Positions 9,650-18,990 are shown, counted from the first letter of the stretch. The stretch is DNA of 64,000 nt from an uncultured Eubacteriales bacterium (GCA_900542005.1 UQLW01000010.1:1-64000); one strand, 5' to 3'. Numbers and translations are program-made. Notes: generated from the letters alone by a model not told the origin.

Positions 9650-9741
9650 GTGGAGCCTGCCGCGGGGCGGCAAAGGACCTTGCGCTTTCGGGCCGGAGCA
9701 AACGGGCCGGGGCGGGACGACGATAAAGAGGAGGCAACAAC

Positions 9742-11109
9742 ATGACACCGAGGCAGCAATGGATCGCGCAGGCGGTGGAAAAGCACCGCGCCATGATCCT
9801 GGAGGCGGAACGCTGGCTGTGGGCCCATCCCCAGACGGGCTATACCGAGTGGGAGGCCCACCAATACCTGAAAGAGCGCTTTGAGGCGCTGGGCTATTCG
9901 CTGACCCTGGCCGGCGATATTCCGGGCTTTTATACCGACGTGGACACCGGCTGTCCCGGCCCTAAGCTCTGCATTATGGGCGAGCTGGACGCGCTGGACA
10001 TCGCCAATCATCCGGAATCGGTCAATGGCATGACCCACTGCTGCGGGCATCATGGCCAGGGAGCGGCCCTGCTGGGGATGGCGGCGGCCCTGAAGGAGCC
10101 CGGCGCGCTGGAGGGCATGAGCGGCTCCATCCGGCTGATGGCCGTACCCGCCGAGGAGATGATCCAGCTGGCCTTCCGGGAGCAGCTGCGGCAAAAAGGC
10201 GTGATCCGGTACCTGGGGGGCAAGGTAGAGTTTATGGCCCGGGGCTATTTTGACGGCGTGGACCTGGCCATGATGGTGCATGGCGCGGCCATGGGAGAGG
10301 ATACCGACTTTAGCTGCGAGCTGGGCAACAACGGATGCCTGGCCAAGACCATCCGCTTTAAGGGGCGTTCATCCCACGCCGGCGGCGCGCCTCATCTGGG
10401 GGTGAACGCCCAGTACGCGGCCATGCTGGGCCTGGAGGCCTGCAATGCCCTGCGGGAAACCTTTCAGGACAAGGATACCGTCCGCTTCCATCCCATCCTG
10501 ATGGGCGCCAACTGCGCGGTCAACATCATCCCCGATGAGATGAAGATCGAAAGCTATGTGCGGGCCAACAACATCGAGGCCATGAAGCGGGAGAATCAGA
10601 AGATCAACCGCGCCCTGGCCGGCGCAGCCCTGGCCATGGGGGCAGGGGTGGAGCTCTCCGACCGGCCTGGCTATTCGCCGGAATACCATGATCCGGAGAT
10701 GATGCAGCTGGTGGAGCGCTGCTGCGCCGACCTGGTGGGCGCAGGCCGCGTAGCCTTCGACTACAGCGCCCGAAGCACCGGCTCCTCCGATTTCGGCGAT
10801 TTGACCTGCGTGATGCCCGGCATACAGTTCTACAGCGCCGGCGCATCCGGCACCGGCCACGGCACCGATTATGCCATTACCGATCCGGAGCGGCTGTGCG
10901 TCAACGCCGCCAAGGCCCAGCTGCTGGCGGCCGATGCGCTGCTGTGCGGCGGCGCGGACCAGGCCCAAAGGATTGTCTCCGGCTATAAGCCGCAGTATCC
11001 CTCCATCCCCGCCTATCTGGCCGCCATCGACCAGCTTTTCCTGGAGAAGGACGCGGTGGTCTATGACGAAGCGGGCAACGCGAGGGTGGATTACCAAAAC
11101 GAAGCATAG
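9742..11109 (+). CDS. M20-family amidohydrolase (AbgB / IAA-amino acid hydrolase-like)
   Basis: This 455-aa enzyme has the M20D architecture: catalytic domain, inserted dimerisation domain, catalytic domain. Metal-site residues are visible in GELDAL, MTHCCGHHGQ, the acidic pair in VPAEEM, and TGHGTDYAI near the end. The lid domain carries GRSSHAGGAPHLGVNA. Such enzymes hydrolyse N-acyl or aminobenzoyl-amino acid conjugates. The exact substrate cannot be read from sequence. The ATG follows GAGGAGGCAACAAC-type spacing. A strong hairpin follows the stop. Confidence 0.9.
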   Translation: MTPRQQWIAQAVEKHRAMILEAERWLWAHPQTGYTEWEAHQYLKERFEALGYSLTLAGDIPGFYTDVDTGCPGPKLCIMGELDALDIANHPESVNGMTHCCGHHGQGAALLGMAAALKEPGALEGMSGSIRLMAVPAEEMIQLAFREQLRQKGVIRYLGGKVEFMARGYFDGVDLAMMVHGAAMGEDTDFSCELGNNGCLAKTIRFKGRSSHAGGAPHLGVNAQYAAMLGLEACNALRETFQDKDTVRFHPILMGANCAVNIIPDEMKIESYVRANNIEAMKRENQKINRALAGAALAMGAGVELSDRPGYSPEYHDPEMMQLVERCCADLVGAGRVAFDYSARSTGSSDFGDLTCVMPGIQFYSAGASGTGHGTDYAITDPERLCVNAAKAQLLAADALLCGGADQAQRIVSGYKPQYPSIPAYLAAIDQLFLEKDAVVYDEAGNARVDYQNEA

Positions 11110-11116
11110 ACGAGGA

Positions 11117-11155
11117 CAAGCCCGCTGCATCATCCCATGCAGCGGGCTTGTTGCG
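11117..11155 (+). terminator. Hairpin after the M20 gene
   Basis: A 14-bp stem (11117-11130 with 11137-11150; core AAGCCCGCTGCAT) with a 6-base loop is followed by a weak T-stretch. It is placed 8 bp past the stop codon and probably terminates the M20 transcript. Confidence 0.75.
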
Positions 11156-11209
11156 ATTAACATGATGGATAGCGTAGATAAGGTATAGGGGAATCATGAG
11201 GTGATCGTG

Positions 11210-13012
11210 ATGGCATGGTTCAAGAGGGTGGCGGCCATCATTGCGGCGATGGTATGCGCCTGCTGTACGGGCTGCGGACAGGTGGAACCCCATGCGCAAG
11301 GGAAGATCACAGGAGCCGCCCCCATCCAAGAGGCGGCCAGCTGGCAGCGCGATACATCGCCGGTGAAGCTGACCATCAATTATGGCGGTAAGAATTTGCA
11401 ATGGGGAAGGGACGATATATCCCGCCGGATCATGGATCTGACAGGCGTGAGCCTTGTCCTGCCGGCGGAAAACCAGCCGCTGGAAGTGATGCAGGCCTCG
11501 GGCGCGCTTACCGACCTTGTGAAGGTGACAACCAGCCAGGAGGTCATCCGTCTGTCCGACAGCGGCGATTGCTGGGCCTTGGATGAATTAGCCGCGCAAT
11601 ATTGCCCGGATTTTTGGGAATATCTAGACCCACTGGAGCGGCTGAACAACCAGTGCGGGGACGGCCATGTCTATACGCTGAAGAAAAATAGCCGCAGTGA
11701 AGCGAACTATACCGATCCGGCCGTTCCGATTACGCCGCCCTATACGCTGGGCCTGCGGCAGGACCTGTTGAATCGGGCCGGGGAATCAATCCCTACCTCA
11801 GTAGAGGAATTGGAGGCGCTGCTGTACCGGATCAAAGGCCGGGCGCAGGAGCTGGGCTTTGTTTCGCCGCTGCGATTAGCCGATGTGGTCGAGACCCCGA
11901 TACCGGGATGGATGGGCATTTGGCAGACTATCTACTGGGACGAAGCCGAAGGCAAGGTGCGGGCGCCATGGAGGCAGCGGCAGTGGATGGGGTATCTGAA
12001 GATGCTTCGCCGGTGGCTTCAGGATGGGATTATTGAATTGCCGGAGGGGCCTCTTCCATGGCGGCACGATCAGTTAAATGCCATAATTGATCCGGACGAT
12101 CCCAATAAAGGTACATATGAGGAAGCCCAATATGCCTACTATGAAGAGACCAGGGGCAGTTGGTTTGCCACAGCCCAGAGCAAAATCACCCCTGTCTATG
12201 ATATCTATTCATGGCGGCAAGGGGCCGATGCCCATGAATCCCCCTTTCCCTATGTGTTGGCGGAGGGGCCGCTGCGGTATCAGGGGGAAATCCGGTACCG
12301 GACAGCGGATGTGGATACGGCGAAGAGCTCCATGCGCATCTGGGATGACGGCGGCCTTTTTATTTCAAAGGCTTGCGCCCAGCCAGAGCGGGCGATCCTG
12401 TTTTTGCAGTTTTTGAAAAGCCCCCAGGGGGCCCGGCTGACCCACTGGGGCGTGGAGGGGCTGCATTATACGGTTCAGGAGGACGGCACGCTGCGGTATC
12501 ATGCCGAATACCGGCGTCCGGCAGAGGACGCCAGCGGGGGAGGGCTTGCCTCGTTATCGTCATCGGTTCGGAGCAAGACAGGATTGGGGCAATGGATCTT
12601 CGTGGAGGATTCGCGGGCGATGGGCGCAATGGCTGCCTCGCCGGAGCTTTATTACAGCAATGCCGATCTGATTGCTTACCGCAGGATGGAAATTCAGGCG
12701 GGGATGGCCTACAAGGGCTATGCTGCCCGGGGGCGGAATCCGGCGCTTGCCTGTGCGCTGCCCGATGAGCGGACGCCAGAGTTATTGGAACTGTATCGGA
12801 AGCTGGACGACGCCTGGCATAAGGCGGCCCGGGACATGGTAGAAGCGCCCAACGAGGAGGAGCTGGAAAAAGCGTGGGCGGCAATGGAAGATTTTATGGA
12901 AGGCGAAGGGGTGGACGCGCTTGAGCAAGAGATGACCGGGCGCTTCCTCCGGGCGCTGCCGCGCTACCAGCAGGCAGGGTACCTGGAGGAAATCCAAACA
13001 TCCGCATCATAA
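11210..13012 (+). CDS. Extracellular solute-binding lipoprotein (LplA-like), orphan
   Basis: The 600-aa protein begins with a signal sequence (MAWFKRVAAIIAAMV) and a lipobox near Cys18 (VCAC) or Cys22. The body resembles large ABC sugar-binding lipoproteins of the LplA type: bilobal protein, segments such as TLGLRQDLLNRAGESIPTSVEEL and GGLFISKACAQPERAILFLQFL. It would bind an oligosaccharide outside the membrane and pass it to a permease. No permease gene is next to it, so it works with a distant transporter or as a sensor. The ATG at 11210 has GAGGTGA five bases before it. A terminator follows. Confidence 0.8.
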   Translation: MAWFKRVAAIIAAMVCACCTGCGQVEPHAQGKITGAAPIQEAASWQRDTSPVKLTINYGGKNLQWGRDDISRRIMDLTGVSLVLPAENQPLEVMQASGALTDLVKVTTSQEVIRLSDSGDCWALDELAAQYCPDFWEYLDPLERLNNQCGDGHVYTLKKNSRSEANYTDPAVPITPPYTLGLRQDLLNRAGESIPTSVEELEALLYRIKGRAQELGFVSPLRLADVVETPIPGWMGIWQTIYWDEAEGKVRAPWRQRQWMGYLKMLRRWLQDGIIELPEGPLPWRHDQLNAIIDPDDPNKGTYEEAQYAYYEETRGSWFATAQSKITPVYDIYSWRQGADAHESPFPYVLAEGPLRYQGEIRYRTADVDTAKSSMRIWDDGGLFISKACAQPERAILFLQFLKSPQGARLTHWGVEGLHYTVQEDGTLRYHAEYRRPAEDASGGGLASLSSSVRSKTGLGQWIFVEDSRAMGAMAASPELYYSNADLIAYRRMEIQAGMAYKGYAARGRNPALACALPDERTPELLELYRKLDDAWHKAARDMVEAPNEEELEKAWAAMEDFMEGEGVDALEQEMTGRFLRALPRYQQAGYLEEIQTSAS

Positions 13013-13017
13013 AGGCA

Positions 13018-13048
13018 AAGGCCCGGCATCGTACAAATGCCGGGCCTT
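13018..13048. terminator. Bidirectional terminator between solute-binding protein and bcp
   Basis: A 12-bp perfect stem (AAGGCCCGGCAT and its complement, 13018-13029 with 13037-13048) lies between convergent genes. It serves the plus-strand lipoprotein gene and probably the minus-strand bcp gene. Confidence 0.75.
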
Positions 13049-13090
13049 ACAATTGCCGTAAACCTGTATTTTTGCTTGCCTAAACGTACG

Positions 13091-13552
13091 TTATTTCCCC
13101 GAAAGATAGGCGGCGACATCGGCGGCGTTGGTGTCGGGCTTCACCTTTTCCATGACCTTTTCCACGACGCCCTTTTCATCGATGATGAAGGTGGTGCGCA
13201 CCGTGCCCATGCTGACCTTGCCGCACATCTTTTTTTCCTGCCATACGCCGTAGGCCTCCATCACCGCGTGATCGGGATCGGAGAGCAGCAGGAAATTGAG
13301 TTCATTTTTCTCCGCGAATTTACGGTGGGAGGCGGCGGAGTCCTTGCTGATGCCGATCACCGCGGCGTTCAGCGCGGCCATCTGGTCCTGGGCGTCGCGG
13401 AAGGCGCAGGCCTGGCGGGTGCAGCCGGCCGTGTTGTCCTTGGGGTAGAAATACAGCACCACGCGCTGACCGGCGAAATCCGACAGGCTGTGGGCCTTGC
13501 CGTCCATGTCAAGAAGGGTGAAATCCGGGGCTTTGGTTCCTGCAGTAAGCAT
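13091..13552 (-). CDS. bcp: Thioredoxin-dependent peroxiredoxin Bcp
   Basis: Bcp reduces hydrogen peroxide and organic peroxides. Cys44 in PKDNTAGCT is the peroxidatic cysteine and Cys49 (QACAFRD) the usual resolving cysteine. The 153-aa length is normal. The start is the ATG at 13552, with TAGGAGGT upstream; a longer frame reaching 13681 only extends into yaaA. It lies 13 bp after yaaA, so the two form a peroxide-response pair. Confidence 0.94.
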   Translation of the reverse strand: MLTAGTKAPDFTLLDMDGKAHSLSDFAGQRVVLYFYPKDNTAGCTRQACAFRDAQDQMAALNAAVIGISKDSAASHRKFAEKNELNFLLLSDPDHAVMEAYGVWQEKKMCGKVSMGTVRTTFIIDEKGVVEKVMEKVKPDTNAADVAAYLSGK

Positions 13553-13565
13553 ATGCTGATACCTC

Positions 13566-14303
13566 CTATTGCTGATAGAATCGATAGATTTGTCCTGTGG
13601 AGCGCTCGGGCGAAAAGCGGTAGCCCAGGCTGTCAAAGCCCTTGAGCTCCTCCGGCCGGTCGATGCCTGAGGTAATCGCATAGCGGGCCATGGCGCCGCG
13701 GGCCATCTTGGCCGCCGTCGCCATCACCCGATAGCGTCCCCGGCTGAGCGTGAAAAATTCGCAGGTAATCATCCTGTCCTTGGGGGTCAGGTAGGGCGTA
13801 ACCGCTCGGGCATATTCGGCCGAGGCCAGGTTGACCACCGTATCGCCCGGCGTGAACAGCGCCTGATACAGCCTGTCCCCCCAGTAGGCATACAGGCTGC
13901 CCCCAGCCTCCGCCAGGCGGCAGCCCATTTCCAGCCGGTGGGGCAGGATACCGTCCAGCGGCCGCAGCAGGCCATAAAGGCCGCTGAGGATCCGCAGATG
14001 CGCCTGGGCGAATGCAACCTGCCGCTGGGAAAAGCCCTCCGGCGCCATGGTGGAAAAGACGAGGCCGCGGTAGGCAAAGAGCGCGGGGGCGCCCGGCGCC
14101 GACCAATCCATATCCTGGTAATCCATAAAGGCGCGCAGGGCCAGCGCCGGGCTGGTCTTCAGCGCGGCTGCCAGGGCGCCGGGGCTGTAGCTCTTCAGCC
14201 GGTCTGCCAGGTAAGCGGCCTGCGCCATAAACTGCGGCCGGCTCTGGGGCGGGACCGGCGTACCGGCGTCCATCCGCTTGGCCGGGGAAAGGATCATCAG
14301 CAT
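13566..14303 (-). CDS. yaaA: Peroxide stress protein YaaA
   Basis: The 245-aa protein is a full-length UPF0246/YaaA member: ILSPAKRMD at the start, the helix segment FAYRGLVFSTM, then GLYGLLRPLDGILPHRLEMG and YWGDRLYQAL. In E. coli YaaA lowers free intracellular iron and so limits Fenton damage under peroxide stress. It is the first gene of a yaaA-bcp operon, a coherent pairing of iron control with peroxide removal. Its start is clear (MLMILSPAK). Confidence 0.94.
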   Translation of the reverse strand: MLMILSPAKRMDAGTPVPPQSRPQFMAQAAYLADRLKSYSPGALAAALKTSPALALRAFMDYQDMDWSAPGAPALFAYRGLVFSTMAPEGFSQRQVAFAQAHLRILSGLYGLLRPLDGILPHRLEMGCRLAEAGGSLYAYWGDRLYQALFTPGDTVVNLASAEYARAVTPYLTPKDRMITCEFFTLSRGRYRVMATAAKMARGAMARYAITSGIDRPEELKGFDSLGYRFSPERSTGQIYRFYQQ

Positions 14304-14401
14304 GGCCGCCTCCTGGTTTATGTGGATGGTTCAAAGTATATCATAAGATTGATAACAAATCAATAATTAAAACAAATAAAGGCGGGCCGCAGGTTTCGTA
14401 G

Positions 14402-14480
14402 GTTTCGCTCCCGATATGCCACAAGGGTCAGTTTTCTTCATATCCATGGGGCGGTGGCCGTGGTATGATGGGAGCGAAAC
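14402..14480 (+). promoter_or_regulatory. Long-range inverted repeat in the leader of the GHL6-like gene
   Basis: GTTTCGCTCCC at 14402-14412 is the exact complement of GGGAGCGAAAC at 14470-14480, 57 bases apart, just before the ribosome binding site of the next gene. A direct repeat (AGGTTTCG twice) precedes it. It could be paired operator half-sites or the closing stem of a leader RNA. No known riboswitch was recognised. Confidence 0.4.
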
Positions 14481-14506
14481 GGACAGACCCTGCAAAGGAG
14501 GCCCCT

Positions 14507-16558
14507 ATGAGCGAGCAATGGTATTCACGCAGCTTCCGCCGGAACCTGGTGGACATGCACATCGATGATTGGAACCCTGAATTCCTGGCGCAGTTTGACC
14601 CAAAGGCGTATTTTGAATGCCTCAAGGCAGCCCATATCCAGACGCCCATGATCTATATCCATTCCCATGTGGGCCTGTGCAATTGGGACAGTGCGACCGG
14701 CCGCGTCCACCGGGCCTTTGCCGGGCGCAATAAGGTGCGCGAGCTCTTTGACCTGTGCCACGGCGCCGGCATGTCGGTGGTGGCCTATTACAGCCTCATT
14801 TATAACAACTGGGCCTATGACGCCCATCCGGATTGGCGGATGCTGGACAGCCGGGGCCTGGGCTCCCGGGAGGCCGGGGCGGATCATGGCTTTATGACCG
14901 GCAGCCGCTATGGCCTGGTATGCCCCAATAACGAGGATTACCGGGCCTTTGTCAAGGCGCAGTTTGCCGAGCTTTGCCGGGAATACGAGTTTGAGGGCAT
15001 CTTCCTGGACATGACCTTCTGGCCCCAGGTGTGCTACTGCGACAGCTGCCGGGCCCGCTTTGCCCGGGAGGAGGGCCTGGAGATCCCCGGCGAGGTGGAT
15101 TGGGGAAACCCCGCCTGGCGGCGCTTTCAGCAGGCGCGGCAGCGGTGGATGGGCGAGTTTGCCGCCTACTGCACCGAGGAGCTCAAGCGGCTGCGGCCCC
15201 GGGCAACGGTGGAGCATCAGTTTTCTACCATCTGCCATGATTGGCGCTATGGCGTGGACGAAAAGGTCAACCTGGCCAATGACTATACCGGAGGCGACCT
15301 GTACGGCGGCTTCCTGCAGCAGAGCTATATCTCCAAAATATTTATGGAGGCCACGGAGAACGCGCCCTTTGAATATATGACCTCCCGGTGCGACCCCCGG
15401 CTTACCGTGCATACCACCACCAAATCCCTCTATGACCTGAAGCTGCACAACTACCTGACCCTGGCCCATCACGGCGCTTTCCTTGTCATTGACGCGATCG
15501 ACCCGGTGGGGACCCTGGATCCGCAGCTGTACAGCCGGGTGGGGCAGGTCTTTGAGGAGTCCATGCCCTATGAGCCCTATCTCAAGGGGGACATGGTGTC
15601 CGAGGCCGCGCTGGTCATGAGCTATGACAGCAAATACAACCCGGACGCGCCGTCCGCGCCCGACGGGCGCGCCGATACCAGCCACCCCCAGCTGGAGGCC
15701 CAGCTGGGCGCGGCCCGGGCGCTGAAGGATATGCGGGTACTCTACACCGTGCTGCCCGGTAACCGGATGGAGCGGCTCGCGGGCAAGTCGCTGGCCATGG
15801 TGACCGACGCGCCCGCGCTGCGGCCGGAGCAGATCGACGCCCTGGAGCGGTATGTGCGCGGCGGCGGCAGCCTCTATATCTCCGGGGCCACCGACCCTGA
15901 GCTGGCGCGGCGCCTGCTGGGCCTGGAATACCAGGGCATGACCCGGGAGCGGGTCACCTACGCCGCCCCCACGGCGCTGGGCGAGGGCTGCTTTGCCCCT
16001 GAGTATTCGGCAAAATATCCGATCAACTATGAAGGGCGGCAGATGCTGGTATCCAATCCGCAGAACCACCCGGTGCTGGCCCGGGTTGCGCTGCCCTATA
16101 CTGACCCGGCCGACGCCGGGCGCTTTGCCTCCATCCATTCCAACCCGCCCGGCCCGGAAACCGATTATCCGGCGGCTGTCCTGGGGCAGGTAGGGGAGGG
16201 TAAGGTGCTGTGGCTTTCCTTCTGCCCGGAAAAGGCCCAGGCCGCCGCGCCCCGGCAGGTGACCCGGAACCTGATCGGCCTGCTGCATAGGCCGTCGCTG
16301 GTGGCGACCGACGCCCATCCCTGCCTGGAGCTGACGCTCTTTGATGACGGGGAGGGCTATCTCCTTCACGCGGTCAACGTGCAGGAGGAACCGGCCCTGC
16401 CCCTGCCCGCCTACCGGCTGACCCTTTCCCTGCCCCGGCCGGTGAAGGAGGCCAGGCTTGCGCCCTCGGGCGAGATGGTGCCCGTAGAGGTGGCCCCGGG
16501 CAAGATCACGCTTCAAATGCCGGCCCCCGGTATGTTTACCACGGTCAGGCTGGCGTAA
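14507..16558 (+). CDS. Putative glycoside hydrolase (GHL6-like barrel with trimerisation-type domain)
   Basis: The 683-aa protein has an N-terminal barrel resembling the hypothetical glycosyl hydrolase family GHL6 (residues about 10-350: HIDDWNPEFLAQFDPKAYFE, FEGIFLDMTFWPQVCYC). Residues about 390-600 look like a beta-galactosidase trimerisation (GATase-like) domain with GGGSLYISGATDP. A small beta domain ends it. There is no signal peptide, so it acts on imported sugars. The ATG at 14507 follows AAAGGAGGCCCCT; an upstream in-frame ATG at 14465 lacks a site. The substrate is unknown. Confidence 0.75.
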   Translation: MSEQWYSRSFRRNLVDMHIDDWNPEFLAQFDPKAYFECLKAAHIQTPMIYIHSHVGLCNWDSATGRVHRAFAGRNKVRELFDLCHGAGMSVVAYYSLIYNNWAYDAHPDWRMLDSRGLGSREAGADHGFMTGSRYGLVCPNNEDYRAFVKAQFAELCREYEFEGIFLDMTFWPQVCYCDSCRARFAREEGLEIPGEVDWGNPAWRRFQQARQRWMGEFAAYCTEELKRLRPRATVEHQFSTICHDWRYGVDEKVNLANDYTGGDLYGGFLQQSYISKIFMEATENAPFEYMTSRCDPRLTVHTTTKSLYDLKLHNYLTLAHHGAFLVIDAIDPVGTLDPQLYSRVGQVFEESMPYEPYLKGDMVSEAALVMSYDSKYNPDAPSAPDGRADTSHPQLEAQLGAARALKDMRVLYTVLPGNRMERLAGKSLAMVTDAPALRPEQIDALERYVRGGGSLYISGATDPELARRLLGLEYQGMTRERVTYAAPTALGEGCFAPEYSAKYPINYEGRQMLVSNPQNHPVLARVALPYTDPADAGRFASIHSNPPGPETDYPAAVLGQVGEGKVLWLSFCPEKAQAAAPRQVTRNLIGLLHRPSLVATDAHPCLELTLFDDGEGYLLHAVNVQEEPALPLPAYRLTLSLPRPVKEARLAPSGEMVPVEVAPGKITLQMPAPGMFTTVRLA

Positions 16559-16580
16559 CAGGTAACGATTTGAGTGGGAT

Positions 16581-16610
16581 GAAGCCCCGGCTCTATGGAG
16601 CCGGGGCTTC
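16581..16610 (+). terminator. Hairpin after the GHL6-like gene
   Basis: A 13-bp perfect stem (GAAGCCCCGGCTC with its complement, 4-base loop) starts 23 bp after the stop codon. There is little T-run, so termination may be weak. Confidence 0.6.
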
Positions 16611-16686
16611 AAGCTTTGAAGGCGCCGGACAGCCTGCCGCGCGGTATATGCATGAAGGTAGGCCCGGCTGTAGATAGGGGTACAGC

Positions 16687-16724
16687 AAAAAAAGAGCGCC
16701 GGTGGGAATCGGGCTCTTTTTTTT
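16687..16724. terminator. Terminator flanked by T-runs on both strands, before noc
   Basis: The stretch has AAAAAAAGAGC on one side and GCTCTTTTTTTT on the other, so each strand shows a stem followed by T residues. It ends the minus-strand noc transcript and any read-through from the glycosidase gene. Confidence 0.75.
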
Positions 16725-16791
16725 ATGCTTCTCCGGCCCTGAATGAGGGGGAGTGGGCCTTAGGGCCGGGCGCCCTGCGCCGGGGGAGGCG

Positions 16792-17667
16792 CTAGACGCT
16801 GCTGGTGGCACCACCTCCTTGCACAACCGATAGGGGCTGCTGGGCGCGGTGCGCGTTTTTGGGCACCAGCACCAGGATCTCCATATTATCCCCGGCATCC
16901 CGTAGGAAATACTGGACCGGCAGGCCGGCCGTGACCATTTGGTTTACCGAGGTTTTGATGGCGTTATTGAGCAGGCGCCAGTCGCCATAGGCCCGGCGCA
17001 CACGCCCGGAGGCGGGCTCATCAGCTTCCTCCAGGGGCATAAGCTCCTGCAGGATCCGCTCCACCAGCGTATCGGTCGCGCGGACGTTAAGCCCTTCGGA
17101 GGCAATGCGCTGGGCGATCTGCAGCTGCATTGCGGCGTTGGGCAGGCGCAGCAGGGCCCGAGCGTGGCGCTCGGAGAGCCCGCAGCGGATGACGATTTCC
17201 CGCACCGGCTGGGGCAGGCGCAGCAGCCGCAGCTTGTTGGCGATGGTGGATTGCTGCTTGCCCAGCCGTTCGGCTACCTGCTCCTGGGTCAGGCCGTGCA
17301 CGCGGATGAGCGAGGCAAAGCCTTCGGCCTCCTCGAAGAAATGCAGCCCCTCCCGCTGCAGGTTTTCCACCATGCATAGCAGGGCCGCCTGATGCTCGTC
17401 CACCGAAAGCACCACGGCCCGGATGGTGGCCTGGCCGATGAGCCGGCAGGCGCGCAGCCGGCGCTCCCCGGCAATGAGCTGATACCGCCCGCCAGGCAGG
17501 GCCCTGACGCTGATGGGCTGCAGCAGGCCGTGCTGGCGGATGGATAGCGCCAGCTCCTGCAGCGCCTGGGAGGAGAAGGTCCTCCGCGCCTGATAGGGGG
17601 AGGGCTGGATGCTGGCGATGGATAGCTCCTGTATTTCCTTGGAGCAGGGCGTGGTGCATTTTCTCAT
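16792..17667 (-). CDS. noc: Noc/ParB-family nucleoid occlusion protein
   Basis: The 291-aa protein has the ParB/Noc layout: an N-terminal CTP-binding domain with GERR (67-70) and ENLQRE (101-106), a central helix-turn-helix (LTQEQVAERLGKQQSTIANKL) and a C-terminal dimerisation region. The helix-turn-helix region is very close to Bacillus Noc, and there is no parA beside it, so Noc fits better than ParB. Noc binds dispersed sites, spreads on DNA and keeps FtsZ from assembling over the nucleoid. I saw no canonical parS or Noc-binding palindrome next to it. An ambiguous point is that ParB and Noc differ little in sequence. Confidence 0.85.
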   Translation of the reverse strand: MRKCTTPCSKEIQELSIASIQPSPYQARRTFSSQALQELALSIRQHGLLQPISVRALPGGRYQLIAGERRLRACRLIGQATIRAVVLSVDEHQAALLCMVENLQREGLHFFEEAEGFASLIRVHGLTQEQVAERLGKQQSTIANKLRLLRLPQPVREIVIRCGLSERHARALLRLPNAAMQLQIAQRIASEGLNVRATDTLVERILQELMPLEEADEPASGRVRRAYGDWRLLNNAIKTSVNQMVTAGLPVQYFLRDAGDNMEILVLVPKNAHRAQQPLSVVQGGGATSSV

Positions 17668-18141
17668 GGATGTCGAGTCTCCTTTGCGTCTTTGGGGAAA
17701 TGGTTTCTATGGTAAACGCGCGCCATGGCTGCGGGGCTTCTGTTGCCGCCCGGCTTGGGAGAGAGCCGGGCGGCGGATGCAAGGATAGAGGAGAATGAAC
17801 GCACGGCTCCTATGCCGTTCGCACCGTTCACGGTGGATGTAATTCGTCCTTTGTCCCCGGAATCCTGCCGCTGGCCCCGGGGTTTCGTGCGACAAAAAAG
17901 CCGGAAAGAATGGGGAAAATTGCAAAAAGCTGGCGGCAATTGGGGAACGGGACGCCGATTCGGCAGGGGAACAGAAAAAGCGACGGCTGATGCTGTCGCA
18001 ATAAAGGGAAAGGTTTTTATCATCTTTTTTGCCCGTCATGCATAATGGCCCAGGGAGACAGGAAGGACCTTTATGACGGCAGGGCTTGACGGCGGGAGCC
18101 GGATGGCATACCATGGGCATAACAGGATAAGGAGGAGAAGG
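17668..18141. other. Intergenic region between noc and a membrane-anchored protein gene
   Basis: The 474 bp between divergent genes show no frame with a convincing ribosome binding site or family match. A short palindrome CACCGTTCACGGTG (about 17819-17832) and a hairpin with arms GCGACGGC/GCTGTCGC near 17980-18000 are present. This must hold the promoters of both neighbours. Confidence 0.4.
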
Positions 18142-18990
18142 ATGAAACGGCGTGTGCTGATCGGCTGCGGCGTAGTCGCGGTGATCCTGGCGCTGGGAGC
18201 GGTGGCGCTGTTCAGCGGCCAGGAGGCGGTCCGGCGGGACAAGGCGCAGGCGCAGCTGGAGGGAATGCTGGACTTTGCCTATGGCCCGCTGACCTATATG
18301 GGCGAGGTCTTTTCCGGGGATGCGGTCTCAGGCCATGATTACATTATCTTTGAGGACGACTATTATACCTACCAGCTGGATGCGGGCAGCGGAGCGCTCA
18401 AGAGCATGATTGCCCGCCACCTGCCCCAGGGAGAACCGGTCACGCGGGCGCAGCTTAAGCAGCTGATCGCCCAGGCTCAGCCAGCGCTGGAGGAGGGGGC
18501 TGAGATGCATCTGGTGGATGGCAGCGGCCGGCGCCTTTCAGGCGATCCCCTGCCGGGCGACTATTTCGTCCTGTGCAAGGAGCCGGTCGAAGGCAATGTG
18601 CGTACCGGCAAGGAGGCGTTGGCCCTGATCCAGGACGGGCAGATCCGGTATCTGATTACCGTACAGTCCGACTATGATCCGCCCATGGGCGCGGCCTCCA
18701 CAAGCCGCGGCGACGCAATCCGCGCCAGCTATAGCCGGGCGAGGGAGCTAAGCGGCGCCGGGCAGCGGCAGCGCCCGCGCACGGACAGCCCCTATTGGGA
18801 TACGGAGCAGGAGGCGGAGCCTATCCGCATGGATCAGGAGGAGGCCCATACGATCAGCTGCGCGCTGGCTGTCTACCGCAACGCGCCTTATTGGCGGGTG
18901 ACCATCGGCCATGTGCCCGTGGGGGAGGGGTATACCGAATATACCTTCGGCGTGGATATGTTTACCGGCAACCTGCTGGAGGATTCGTAA
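18142..18990 (+). CDS. Membrane-anchored extracytoplasmic protein, PepSY-like features
   Basis: The 282-aa protein has one N-terminal membrane segment (residues about 5-24) and then an outer domain. Segments such as YYTYQLDAGSGALKSM and YTEYTFGVDMFTGNLL resemble the strand-turn pattern of PepSY-type domains, where a strand is followed by D-x-x-T/S-G. I am not certain of the family. The ATG at 18142 is chosen because AAGGAGGAGAAGG precedes it. A GNAT gene follows 57 bp downstream on the same strand. Confidence 0.6.
   Translation: MKRRVLIGCGVVAVILALGAVALFSGQEAVRRDKAQAQLEGMLDFAYGPLTYMGEVFSGDAVSGHDYIIFEDDYYTYQLDAGSGALKSMIARHLPQGEPVTRAQLKQLIAQAQPALEEGAEMHLVDGSGRRLSGDPLPGDYFVLCKEPVEGNVRTGKEALALIQDGQIRYLITVQSDYDPPMGAASTSRGDAIRASYSRARELSGAGQRQRPRTDSPYWDTEQEAEPIRMDQEEAHTISCALAVYRNAPYWRVTIGHVPVGEGYTEYTFGVDMFTGNLLEDS

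Noticed and set aside
14525..16612. A 695-codon minus-strand frame
   Set aside because: Antisense to the GHL6-like gene, low-complexity composition (Gly, His, Arg, Pro) and no ribosome binding site.
16792..17667. Chromosome partition locus (parAB with parS)
   Set aside because: No parA is adjacent and no TGTTNCACGTGAAACA-type site was found near; the protein fits Noc better.
17725..18045. A 106-codon plus frame between noc and the next gene
   Set aside because: No ribosome binding site and no family likeness; composition fits intergenic DNA.
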